Part shown: positions 45,116-55,555 of the stretch, in pieces
Layout of the letters: every line of letters starts with the position of its first letter
How positions within the stretch are numbered: position 1 is the first letter of the stretch
From: Gordius sp. MW1
Lineage: Eukaryota; Nematomorpha; Gordioida; Gordea; Gordiidae
Assembly: GCA_964036665.1 (NCBI GenBank)
Contig: OZ038527.1
Span: forward strand, 2,604,001 to 2,668,000
DNA length: 64,000 bases
Direction of reading: 5' to 3'
Position numbers and translations under genes: made by a program
Notes under the pieces: generated by a model
Databases searched by the model: none
Seen by the model: only the letters and a program-made list of their open reading frames with translations
What the model was told of the DNA's origin: nothing

Positions 45116-48100
45116 CCTATTATATATCATAAATAAATTAAGAACTTTGCCCCCCCCCCTTATTTTTTACCCTCTATCTTACCAAAGGGGGGGGGCCCCA
45201 TCCCCTTATTTTTTATCCTCTTTCTCACCAGGGGGGGGGGGGTGTGCCTTCCCCCCTTATTTTTTACCCTCTTTTTTACCAAGGGGGGGGGGTATTTTTT
45301 ATCCTCTTTCTCACCAGAGGAAAGATGGGAGGGGGGGGATTTTTACCCTCTTTCTGACCAGGGGGGAGGAGGGGGGGGGGGGGGTGTTTTGGCCCCGCCC
45401 CCTTATTTTTTATTGTCTTTCTCACCAGAGGGGAGGGCCCCTTTTTTTTACTATCTATCTTACCAGAGGAAAGGGGGGGGGGGGGGGGGTGTTTTGCCCC
45501 CCCCCCCCTTATTTTTTATCCTCTTTCTCACCAGGAATAAGGGGGGGGGGGGGGTGTTTTCACCCCCCTTATTTTTACTCTCTTTCTTACCAGATGGGAG
45601 GGGGGGGGGGTGTTTTGCCCCCCCCCCTTATTTTTTACCCTCTTTCTTACCAAAGGGGGGGGGGGTATTTTTTATCCTCTTTCTCACCAGAGGGGAGATG
45701 GGGGGGGGGTATTTTTTACCCTCTTTCTCACCAGGGGGGAGAGGGGGGAGTGTTTTGGCCCCGCCCTTTTTTTTATTCTTTTTCTCACCAGAGGGGAGAT
45801 GGTATTTTTTACCCTCTATCTTACCAGAGGGTAGGGGGGGGGGTGTTTGCCCTTATTTTTTACTCTTTTTCTTACCAAATGGGAGGGGGAAGGTGTTTTG
45901 CCCCCCCCCCTATTTTTTACCCTGTATCTTACCAAAGGGGGGGGGGGTGCCCCCTCCCTTTTATTTTTTATCCTCTTTCTCACCAGGGGGGGGGGGGGGG
46001 GTGTGCCACCCCCCCCCCCTCTTATTTTTTACCCTCTTTCTTACCAAAGGGGGGATATTTTTTATCCTCTTTCTCACCAAAGGGGAGATGGGAGGGGGGG
46101 GGGGTATTTTTACCCTCTTTCTCACCAGGGGGGGGGGGGGTGTTTTGGCCCCGCCCCCTTATTTTTTATTCTCGTTCTCACCAGAGGGGAGATGGGGGGG
46201 GGCGGTATTTGGCCCCCCCCCCTTATTTTTTACCCTCTATCTTACCAGAGGGAAGGGGGGGGGGTGTTTTGCCCCCCCCCCCTTTTTTATCCTCTTTCTC
46301 ACCAGGAAGGAGTGGAGTGTTTTCATCCCCCTTATTTTTTACTCTCTTTCTTACCAGATGGAAGACCCCCCCCCCCTATTTTTACCCTCTTTCTTACGAA
46401 AGGGGGGGGGATATTTTTTATCCTCTTTCTCACCAGAGGGGAGATGGGGGGGGGGTATTTTTTACTCTCTTTCTCACCAGGGGGAGGGGGGGGGGAGTGT
46501 TTTGGCCCCGCCTCTTTATTTATTCTTTTTCTCACCAGAGGGGAGATGGGGGGGGGGGGGGGGGGGTGTTTTGCCCCCCCCCCTTGTTTTTTACCCTCTT
46601 TCTTACGAGATGAAAGGGGGGGGGGTGGGTGTTTTTGCCCCCCCCCCCTTATTTTTTATCCTCTTTCTTACTAAAAGGAGGGGGGTGTTTTGCCCCCCCC
46701 CCCATTTTTTATCCTCTTTCTTACCAAAGGGGGGGGGAGGTGTTTTGTTCACCCCACCTTATTTTTTATTTTTTACCCTCTTTCTTACCAGATAACTCCC
46801 CCCCCCCCTATTATTTATCCTCTTTCTCACCAGGGGGGAGGGGGGGGAGGTCTTTTGCCCCCCCCACCTTATTTTTTACCCTCTTTCTTACCAGATGGGA
46901 GGGGGATGTTTTGCCCCCCCCCCACCTTATCTTTTACCCTCTTTCTTACCAGAGAAAAGGGATGTGTTTCCCCCCTCCCCCCCCTCCTATTTTTTACCCT
47001 TTTTCTTACCAGATGGGAGGGGCCCCCCCCCTTATTTTTTATCCTTTTTTTCATCAGATGGGAGGGGGATGTTTTGCCCTCACCCCCCCCCCCCTTATTT
47101 TTTACCCTCCTTCTTACCAGAGGGGAGGGGGGTGTTTTGTGCCCCCCCCCCTTATTTTTTACCCTCTTTCTCACCAGAGACGGTTTTGCCCCCCCCCCCC
47201 CAACCTTATTTTTTACTCTTTTTCTTACCAGGGGGGGGAGCACCAGAAAAAGAGAGATAAAAAAATAAGGAGGGCAAAACACCCCCTCCCCTCCCATCTG
47301 GTAAGAATGAGGGTAAAAAATACGGGGAAGGGGGCAAAACACCCCCCCCCCCCTTCCCATCTGGTAAGAAAGGGGGTAAAAAATAAGGGGGGTGCAAAAC
47401 ACCCCCCCCCCCCCCCTCCTTCTGATGAGAAAGAAGATAAAAAAGGGGGGGGGGCAAAACACCCCCCCCCCCCCTTATCTCCTCTCTGATGAGAAAGAGG
47501 ATACAAAATAAGGGGGGCAAAACACCCCCCCCCCCCCCCCCCCATCTCCCCTTGTGAGAAAGAGGATAAAAATAAGGGGGGTGGCAAAACAACCCCCCCC
47601 CCCCCCTTATCTTCCCTCTGGTGAGAAAGAGGATAAAAAATAAGGGGGGGGGGCAAAACACCCCCCCCCCCCCCTCATCTCCCCTTTGGTGAAAAGAGGG
47701 TAAAGAATAAGGGGGGGGCACACCCTTCCCCCTCCCCCTGGTGAGAAAGAGGATAAAAAATAAGGGGAAGGGCAAAACACCCCCCCCCCTTTTTGGTAAG
47801 AAAGAGGGTAAAAAAAAAGGGGGGGCAAAACACCCCCCCCCCTCATCTGGTAAGAAAGAGGAAGAGGGTAAAAAATAAGGGGGTGCAAAACACCCCCCTT
47901 CCATCTCCCCTCTTGAGAAAGAGGATAAAAATACCCCCCCCCATCTTCCCTCTGGTGAGAAAGAGGATAAAAAATAAGAAGGGGGGGGGGGCAAACACCC
48001 CCCCCCCCCCCCTCATCTCCCCTCTGGTGAAAAGAGAGTAAAAATAAGGGGGGTGCAAAACACCCCCCCCCCTTCTCATGAGAAAGAAGATAAAAAAGGG

Positions 48101-48634
48101 GGGGGGGGCAAAACACCCCCCCCCCCCCCTCATTGCCCCCCCCCCCTCATCTGGTAAGAATGAGGGTAAAAAATAAGGGGGTGCAAACACCCCCCCCCTC
48201 CTCCTGGTGAGAGAGAAGATAAAAAAGGGGGGGGGGCAAAACACCCCCCCCCCATCTCCCCTCTGATGAGAAAGAGGATACAAAATAAGGGGGGCAAAAC
48301 ACCCCCCCCCCCATCTCCCCTTGTGAGAAAGAGGATAAAAATAAGGGACCCCCCCCCCATCTTCCTAAAAAATAAGGGGGGGGGGGGCAAAACACTCCCC
48401 CCCCCATCTCCCCTCTGGTGAAAAGAGGGTAAAGAATAAGGGGGGGCACCCCCCCCCCCCCTCCCACTGGTGAGAAAGAGGATAAAAAATAAGGGGAGGG
48501 GCAAAACACCCCCCCCCCCCCCCCCCTTTGGTAAGAAAGAGGGTAAAAAATAAGGGGGGGGGGGCAAAACACCCCCCCCCCCCCTCTGGTAAGAAAGAGG
48601 GTAAAAAATAAGGGGGGGGGGGCAAAGTTCTTAA

Positions 48635-48880
48635 TTTATTTATGATATATAATAGGATTAAAATTGTAATTTTAACAAATCTCGAATTTACTGCTCGAGC
48701 TCCTCCTAAATTTTTTAACAGATTTAGCTGCTTCGACTAACCTCTCGAACATTTTTACGTGCAACTGTTAAAACTATTGCACCGAGCAGCTCACACTCAT
48801 TGTGTTAAACTAGCATATTACCCAGCTAGTGTTCGTGCTCGCGTTTTTAGTTGAAGCTACTTAGCAATTTAACAACTATA
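48635..48880 (-). repeat. Right terminal inverted repeat of the foldback element
   Basis: Mirror of the left arm. It ends ...GCAATTTAACAACTATA at 48880. Confidence 0.85.
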
Positions 48881-48888
48881 AGGGTGGT

Positions 48889-49712
48889 GATCTGTCTTAA
48901 TTGTGAATTTACGATTCTCAGCGGAATTTAGGAAACGAGAGGCGTAGGCAATAGGTTTTTGGCCTCAGGAAAACTTATGCGCTATAACTGCTCCTAAACC
49001 TAAATCTGACGCGTCGATTGAAATTATGATAGTCAATTCTTTTTGATAAGGCACTATAGTTTTTCTGTTAAAAATTATAGTTTTAACTTTTTCAAAAGTA
49101 AATTTTTTTAAGTCGCCCCATAGCCATATTGTATTTATGGAAGTTAATTTGTAAGGAGCGCAATTTATCTGAAGTTTGGGGATACAAGTTTCAAATTAGT
49201 TTACCAACCTAAGGAAAGAACGAAGTTCCTTTTTATTTTCGGGTGTTTTACAACTTTTAATCTTTAGAACCTTATCCTCACTCGCTGTTATACCTTCATT
49301 ATTAATTATATGTCCTAAGTATTTGACAGACTTTTTAAATAGTTGCATTTTTGTTTGAGATGTTGTTAAACCAACAGTTTGAAAGAGATTTAATACTGTT
49401 ACTAATTTGTTTAAGTGATCCTTTTCGTTTTTACCGCTAATTATAACATCGTCCATAAAGACGCTCACCCCGGGTATATTATTAACCAATTGTCTCATAA
49501 ACCTATTAAAGATAATCGGCGCTGTTGTGAGCCCAAACGGTAATCTCTTATAACGAAAATATCCTGTATGCGTTGATATGTTTAAATATTTCCTTGATTT
49601 CTTATCAAGTTCAAGTTGTAAAAAGGCATCTTTGAGGTCAATGATAGAAATTTTTTTACCTCCGGCTATTCTTTTAGCCACGTCGCTGAAAGTCGGTAAA
49701 ATAACCTACTTT
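48889..49712 (-). pseudogene. Gypsy reverse transcriptase and first half of RNase H (minus-strand element)
   Basis: From 49712 down: PTFSDVAKRIAGGKKISIID then LKDAFLQLELDK, LPFGLTTAPIIFNRFM, catalytic FMDDVII, KYLGHIINNEGI and KELRSFLRLVN. A stop follows at about 49196. Then SIDASDLGLGAVI and KPIAYASRFLNSAE (RNase H) run down to the TDHHP motif at the foldback TSD. Reverse transcriptase residues appear intact in the 162-codon open part. Confidence 0.87.
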
Positions 49713-49818
49713 AACGCCATTTAAATGGGCTACGCCAACTGTAAATGTTAAGAAGAAAACAGGGCAGGTGCGTATATGTGGTGATTTTCGTTTAACCATA
49801 AATCAACACTTGGCTAAA
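49713..49818 (+). pseudogene. Inverted N-terminal reverse transcriptase piece of the same gypsy element
   Basis: On the + strand ATPTVNVKKKTGQVRICGDF then RLTINQHLAKDQ is the segment that should directly precede PTFSDVAKR of the minus-strand copy. It lies next to it in opposite orientation, so a local inversion occurred. The right junction falls at GATCAGGTGG, a sequence also present at 42353. Confidence 0.75.
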
Positions 49819-49964
49819 GATCAGGTGGTTTGGATACCCTTTTGTGTTCTAGAATGTTTCGCTCGGACACCGCACCTTGGTCAATCGTTGTTCTTTCCCG
49901 TAACTGATCTCCGTGTTTCCTTCTTGTATTTCCCTCTATATTCACGTCATACGTAGTCGATAGG
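49819..49964 (-). repeat. Displaced duplicate of gypsy integrase tail
   Basis: This is nearly identical to 42354-42495 (for example GGTTTGGATACCCTTTTGTG and TTCTAGAATGTTTCGCTCGG), but it lies between the inverted RT piece and the 5' LTR, out of normal order. Confidence 0.75.
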
Positions 49965-50125
49965 TAACATATAAGAAACAAAACAAAAGGTGACTGATGG
50001 TATTTACAATAACACGTTTAAATAGACATTCAATTTACAACCAATTAACAATCAATTAACATTGCATTTCACTTCAAACGCTCAAGGTCATGCCAATTAG
50101 GTAGATAGTATTTGCATACATTACA
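49965..50125 (-). repeat. 5' LTR remnant of the minus-strand gypsy element
   Basis: It matches 42173-42319, including TGTAATGTATGC at the outer end (50114-50125 in reverse). Small indels separate the two copies, so the element is older than the one at 4.4 kb. Confidence 0.75.
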
Positions 50126-52324
50126 CATTTTTTCTAGAAAATACTATAAGTGATGTGCATGCTCATCGTTATGCCTCGATCATATAATGAGCGATTAAAA
50201 TATAATTGTCCTATGAGAAATAGTTCGGAGTCGTCACCACCCATAAAGTAAATTTTTAAAAATTTATAAGATTCGTTTGGCATCAGCAGCTATGAACCCA
50301 CTTTGTGAAAAACCTGGCCTTTTATTTTTAACGCTGAATTAAATTGTTGACCGTTTGCAGCATTATTTTGAACTATTTCTGTTGCTCCGAACGATGTCAT
50401 TTGGAAGTATGAATTGAATGTCTGAATTGCCTTCAGGAGGCTAGAATCAAAATCCGTACCGATAAGTAAATCGTGCAATGGTTCAGGTGGTGTTTCAATC
50501 TCCGTTAGTCGAACTTTTTCTAATGCGCAACACATCGCGGCTGACTCATTTTTATATTTAAGTGCAAGACAATGCGAAATACCTTGTTCATAGTACCAAT
50601 CACCACGACGTAATATTCAACATCAGGCTCAAACTGGAATGCTAGTCGAAGGAATGAAGCTGATTTAAATGCTCGATGTACTTGTTGGCGCGTAGCCAAG
50701 GGAGCAAAAAGCGGGAATTTTCTACCCCCTTGACCAAAATTTGAAAAATTTTTTGAAGGTCCATGTCCTTTTTTTAGGTGTAAAATCGATAGTAAATGCT
50801 CTTATTAATGGAGAGAACAGATTTTTCCAAAGCTGATTATATAGCGCCTTGAAGTTTCGCATAGATTGTACGCGAAGTTTACTTTTGTTACATTATAAAT
50901 AAAAGTGCCGAAAATTTTTTTGAAGTTTTCCTCCTCCCTGAGAAAATTCTGGCTAGGCGCTTGATGTACTTGTTGGCGTTGTTGGTCATTTGCTCTACGT
51001 GTGTTGATTACAAATCGGCGTAGTCCACGAGAAGGATCATTGTAAGGGATTTTATGTGCGATTGGTCTCAGGGGAGGGAGGAGTTAGAATATGTATAAAA
51101 ATAGTTGCGGCAATATAAACAAAATACATAAAATATAAAAAACGAAATGAACCAAATAATAAAAATGAGCTATTTTAATATAAAATCGAGAGGATCTTCC
51201 AAAAGTTGTTAAAAATCCGCCAACGCTGTAAATATTTTTGGCATAATCATACATAATAAAAAGGGTGTGGATGTTGAGAGAGGTGGAGAACGTCTTTCTA
51301 ACTAATAAAAATAGGTTAAATTTTGTTTACCAAAGGTGCCCAAACACGAAGCGACCAAAGGGATAAAAAATTTTAGAGTTAAAGGCTTTGTATTTGTTGA
51401 TTTCAGCCCTTCAGCAACAAATTAAAAAATGCATTTTTGGATGATATTCAATCAGGCAAAAAGCACATCTTTCTTATAGGATATCTTTTGAGAAATTTTC
51501 CTCTTTAAATATATTATTAACTGGGTATATATAAATTATATTTTAATTTCATGATTATGCATGTGCTTATATATATATTTGTAGTAATTTTTTTAATTAT
51601 ATTAAAAATGATCCTACAGTTGATTGTTTGCAAAAAAATTTTTAATGGCTGATAAGTATAAAGGAAAAAAATTAATATATATAATAAGTTAAGACCTGCA
51701 AATGCAGTCGAAAGGGAGACTTATGGTACATTCATAGGCGTAGCCGCCATTGGAATTTGAGGGAAGCAATATTAATTTAGGGAGGGGTAAAATGATATTT
51801 TTTGAACTGTTCAATTTCCAATTAGATTGGCCTTCGCAGTGACAATTAATAAGGCTAAAGGTCAATAAATTTTTGATATATTATAGATGTATTACCGGTG
51901 ATAAATAAAGACAAAACAAAGAAAAATGATTAAATGTAATTGAAATAAGGGTTTAAAACAAATCTGATGTGCATTTCAATATTACACTAAAACAATTATT
52001 AATTACCCTATAATTATGTGGGTTATAGAGTTTATCCTTAACCACCGTAAACTTAATCAAAATTTAAACAACTTCATATTCAAATTTTCAAAGAACACGC
52101 TAAATACGCAGTACGTCATGAGGTTGCGTTTGATTGATATTTTATTAAACGTCAAAACGTATAAAAACAGAATAACTTGATCGTCTTATTACTTAGAGAT
52201 TCGAAATATAGTTTAAAACCTAGGCTCAGATCTACCAAATATTCGCAGAAATTTTCATAAAAATCTGTCCAGCCGTTTCGGAGGAGCTTAACAATCCACA
52301 CCGTTTCATGCGTTATATATTAGA
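50126..52324 (-). mobile_element. Minus-strand Helitron, 3' end lost
   Basis: The 5' end is at 52324 (TCTAATATATAACGCATGAA on the - strand). It is followed by the same subterminal text as the 38642 Helitron (AAATTTCTGCGAATATTTGG and 'aatcaaacgcaacctcatgac'). Decayed coding at 50230-50680 includes MCCALEKVRLTEIETPPEPL and FQMTSFGATEIVQNNAANG. More coding (RRANDQQRQQVH) lies at about 50975-51020. No Helitron 3' hairpin is seen near 50126, where the gypsy LTR begins. The stretch 51070-51990 shows no coding. Confidence 0.75.
50691..50958. mobile_element. 268-bp insertion with a 20-bp direct duplication, inside the Helitron
   Basis: The flanks GCTCGATGTACTTGTTGGCG (50671-50690) and the same 20-mer with one change (50959-50978) are a target duplication of retroposon length. 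The inserted piece starts CGTAGCCAAGGG and ends CTGGCTAGGC, so its ends are also weakly inverted. CGTAGCC ends recur in other short repeats of the window. Confidence 0.7.
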
Positions 52325-52605
52325 TTTAAAAAGTTAAATTTTTGTAAAGCCTGCTATTATTGAGGAATAGGTTTGCTTCATTCATTCTTATTTATCAACT
52401 TCTTAATTAATCAAAATGACGGAAGGAACGCAAATAGAGGGTAAAACCTTAGAAAAGCCAATACTCATCCTTCCAAAACGTACAACTTACAATTCAGAGT
52501 TTTTTTGATACTTTAAAAATTTATACATTTTGGTGTAGGCGACCCATAATTTGAATTATGGGTATAGACTCTATTCAAATCATGCGCATATGTATAGTAT
52601 AAACA
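52325..52605. other. AT-rich gap, nothing recognised
   Basis: Only a perfect palindrome CCCATAATTTGAATTATGGG at about 52544 stands out. Confidence 0.4.
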
Positions 52606-53520
52606 AGATATTAAAAGAGCGAAAAAATTTTCCAATCAGACCTTGGCCATTGGTCATTTTTTTCATCACTTTGGCTAGTGGTATTTTTTCTAATGACAGC
52701 CAAATAACTAGCCTATAATTATACACTAGAAAAAAAATCAATATTCTCACTTTGGCCTATGATCATTTTTTCTATTGGTCAGTAACCAGCAGACTGCCAG
52801 ATACTGGCCAATAATCGTAAGTTAGAAAAAAAATTGATTGGCCAGTGGTCATTTTTTTTTACTGGTCAGTAGCCAGTAAACAGCCAAATAGTCTATATTT
52901 AAAATATTGAAAAATCAATTTGATACACTTTGGCCAATGGTAATTTTTTTTATTGGTTATTAGCCAGGACACGGTCAAAAAGGATATAAATACATAAGAG
53001 TCAAAAAAAACGAGAAAAAAAATTTCGATTCACAACTTGGCCAATGGTCATTTTTTCATTGGTCAGTAGCCAGGACACGGTCAAAAAGTCGTATTATCAA
53101 TGGGATTATGCAGGAAAAAAAAACCCTCTCCGGGATTCGAACCCACATCAGTAGAAGCCTTTGTGGGGGGGGGGCACAGGGACCCATATTAGTAGAGGCT
53201 TTTTCCCTTCTAGGGGAGGGCATCATAGGGTAATTATCAATGTTAACCTAATATACCAATTAAAAAACGAGAAAAAAAAATTTCGAATCACAATTTGGCC
53301 AATGGTCATTTTTTCATTGGTGAGTAGCCAGCGGACGGCCAAAAAGTCATATTATCAATGGTATTAACAAGACCAATATATAAATTTAATTAAAAAAAAA
53401 TAATTTTGGCCTCTCCGGGTATCGAACCAGCAAGTCAGAACGTTGGACAACGGACAACGGACGGACGGACGGACAACAAAAAGCGAGCCTATAAATTGCA
53501 TAGGAATTAAAAGTAAAAAA
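52606..53520 (-). repeat. Family B (SINE-like) cluster and GGACGG hairpin-core end
   Basis: Several units carry CCAATGGTCATTTTTTCATTGGTCAG-type text; its two halves are mutually complementary. B-box-like GATTCGAACCC is on the forward strand at 53132. 'ggacggacggacggacaaca' and a hairpin core (CATAAATTGCATAGGAATT variant, 'ctataaattg') lie at 53455-53510. Confidence 0.7.
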
Positions 53521-53534
53521 CACAAATATCTTAC

Positions 53535-53630
53535 CATTTTCGCATTTGTAACCATAATAATTATCCTTGCACGTGCACCACCCCGTAAAATCGCAATTAC
53601 CATGAGATCTTTCTTCGGGACATTCGCAGT
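53535..53630 (-). CDS. EGF-like exon (phase 1-1, 96 nt), upstream member of the EGF gene
   Basis: The acceptor TTAAAAG and a near-perfect donor G|GTAAGATA bound CECPEERSHGNCDFTGWC then TCKDNYYGYKC: C-x-C-x8-C-x5-C-x-C-x8-C. Spacing and text match the exon at 32278 most closely. Strand, phase and length agree with the 27.7-33 kb exons. I infer it belongs to the same gene, which makes the intervening intron about 20.5 kb and full of transposons; alternatively it is an isolated duplicated exon. Confidence 0.8.
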
Positions 53631-54084
53631 CTTTTAAAAATTATTTAATTTATTTTAATAACCGAATTTAAACAGGCATTTAAACCCCAAAAACTATTAT
53701 AAAAATGCATTTTATACTATTGTAAAGCAGTTTGAATAAATAAATGAACCTTATTTTTAAAAATATACACTATATTCAGGATTTCTCGGGTAAGGGGCGG
53801 GGCATAAAGTTGCGTAATAGTAAGGGCAAGGTAAGAGTTAAGTTTAGAAAATCCTTTAATTCATATGTGTCCTTTGCTAAAAATTAAAAAAAAATTTAAT
53901 TTAATCAGCCAAAATTTTAAAATCACAAAACTGACCTATAGCTCTATTACTCGCTATTTGTGAGCTTTAAAAAATTATAAAATTTTTTTAATCACTATGT
54001 CAATATGTCATTAATAAAAAAATAGGGGTTTTGATTTTACATTGACCATATAAGAAATAAACTATATTTCTCAAAAAATCATAC
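53631..54084. other. AT-rich gap, nothing recognised
   Basis: There is no gene or repeat signal that I can support. Confidence 0.4.
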
Positions 54085-54625
54085 CCCCCTTACTTTTTAC
54101 ATTCTTTCACACCAGGGGGGAGGGAAGGGGGGTGATTTGTTCTCCCCCCCCCCCCTTATTTTTTATCCTCTTTCTCACCAGAGGGGAGAGGGGGGGGGGG
54201 GGTGTGTGGCCCTCACCCACTTATTTTTTATCCTCTTTCTCACCAGAGAGGGGGGGGGGGGTGTTTTGCCCCCCCCTCTCTATTCTTTTATCCTCTTTCT
54301 CACCAGAGGGGAGGGGGGTTTTGCCCCCCCCCTCCCCTTATATTTTACCCTCTTCCTCACCAGGAGGGAAGGGGGGGGGGGTGTTTTGCCCCCCCCCCTC
54401 CCTATTTTTTTATCCTCTTTCTAACCAGAGGGGAGGGGGGGTGTACCCCCCCCCCTTATTTTTTACCCTCTTTCACCAGGGGGGAGGGGGGGGGAGTGTT
54501 TTGCCCCCCCCCCTCCCTATTTTTTTATCCTCTTTCTCACCAGAGAGGGGGGAATGTTTTGGCCCCCCTCTCTATTTTTTTATCCTCGTTCTCACCAGAG
54601 GGGAGGGGGGGGATGTTTTGCCTTT
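54085..54625 (+). repeat. Second poly-C/poly-G array (about nine units, one orientation)
   Basis: Units have the same build as in the foldback element: C-run, TTATTTTTTATCCTC, TTTCTCACCAG, G-run, TGTTTTG. No inverted arms or TSD were found, and family B sequence abuts at 54626. Open frames of over 200 codons here (for example 54132-54773) arise because the unit lacks stops. Confidence 0.85.
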
Positions 54626-55130
54626 GGCCGTCCGCTGGCTTCTGACCGATGGAAAAAATGACCATTGGCCGAAATGTGAATCGAAATTATTTTTTTCGTT
54701 TTTTTTGACTATTATGATTGTTCCTGTTCCTTCCATTGCTAATATGACTTTTTGGCCGTCCGCTGGCTGCTGACCAATGAAATAAAATGACCATTGGCCA
54801 AAATGTGATTTAAAAATTTTTTTTTCGTTTTTGACTATTATGAATTTGTATCCACTTTTACCGTGTCCTGGCTGCTGACCAATGGAAAAAAATGACCATT
54901 GGCCAAAATGCGATTCGAAAATTTTTTTTTCGTTTTTTTTACTTATGAATTTATATCCATTTTTACCGTGTGCTGGCTGCTGACCAATGGAAAAAAATGA
55001 CCATTGGCCAATGTGAGCATCAAATTTTTTTTTCCCGTTTTTTTGGCTATCATTGACTTATAGAGTATCTATTGGTACTGACCAATGGCGAAAAAAATGA
55101 CCATTCGCCAAATTTTTGATTTTTTTAATT
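54626..55130 (+). repeat. Family B units
   Basis: Four to five units of GGCCGTCCGCTGGCT, GACCAATGGAAAAAATGACC and ATTGGCCAAAATGTGA. One class replaces the CCGCTGG part by TTACCGTGTCCTGGCTGC. Confidence 0.75.
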
Positions 55131-55324
55131 AAAAATTTCTCCCAACAATTCTGCAAATTCTTAACATTGTGATGTTTTATAATATAATGTTTGTTAGACA
55201 CATAATCACTAAAGGCCATAAAAACTAATGTACTAGGCAATTGGATGCAAACACTAAATCTAACCCTAACCCTTGCCTATATTACATTTTGCCTATATTA
55301 CATTTTGCCTATAAATGGAAAATT
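55131..55324. other. AT-rich gap with a short direct repeat
   Basis: 'tatattacattttgcc' is repeated at about 55278 and 55294. Nothing else is recognised. Confidence 0.4.
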
Positions 55325-55530
55325 TGTATAAATAATTAATTAATCATTAGGCATTTAATACCCCCCTATAGGCATTCTCGCCCCTTCCCACCTTTCTCGC
55401 CCATAAATTGCATAGCAAATATGATACATTTATACGAAGTAAAGAGAGTCGTCCCCCCTTCCCTTCCCTTCCCCCCTTCCCTTCTCCCCTCCCCCTTCCC
55501 ACGAGGGCCGAAGGCCCGAGTTTTCTATAT
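55325..55530 (-). repeat. Repeat family A, reverse copy
   Basis: GCATTTAATACCCCCCTATA, CATAAATTGCATAGCAAATA, a pyrimidine run, and CCACGAGGGCCGAAGGCCCG. It stands head-to-head with the next copy. Confidence 0.85.
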
Positions 55531-55555
55531 ACATTTCGATATTAATTAAAAAAAA

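Larger units (their letters stand above)
44862..48880. mobile_element. 4.0-kb foldback element with inverted poly-C/poly-G unit arrays
   Basis: An 8-bp duplication AGGGTGGT flanks it (44854-44861 and 48881-48888). The ends TAGAGTTGTTAAATTGC and the mirrored TATAGTTGTTAAATTGC start terminal inverted repeats of about 250 bp. The arms share AACACTAGCTGGGTAATATG, AGGAGGAGCTCGAGCAGTAA and TCATAAATAAATTAAGAACT. Inside, 45119-47230 holds about 40 units built as C-run, TTATTTTTTACCCTC, TTTCTYACCAG, G-run, TGTTTTG. 47270-48630 holds about 22 units in the opposite orientation. There is no transposase. The TSD length and YARNG-like left end fit a non-autonomous hAT element. Confidence 0.88.

Noticed and set aside
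45087..46795. Open frames of 508 and 517 codons overlapping in two + strand frames
   Set aside because: They are read-through of the C-run/G-run array, which lacks stop codons. Two or three frames are open at once, the products are repeats of FYPLSYQRGG or the like, and frame depends on homopolymer length.
46869..48625. Several - strand open frames of 140-260 codons
   Set aside because: Same cause as the + strand: the inverted half-array gives the mirror-image low-complexity reading.
42164..50125. Reading the minus-strand gypsy as a complete LTR element
   Set aside because: Gag and protease are missing, one LTR is truncated, part of the reverse transcriptase is inverted and part of the integrase tail is displaced. 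Only a scrambled remnant can be supported.
54132..54773. 213-codon open frame
   Set aside because: It runs through the second G-run array into family B repeat. There is no domain and it lies fully within repeats.
55258..55275. TCTAACCCTAACCC resembling telomere repeat
   Set aside because: Only two units, in internal sequence; not evidence of a telomere or an interstitial array.
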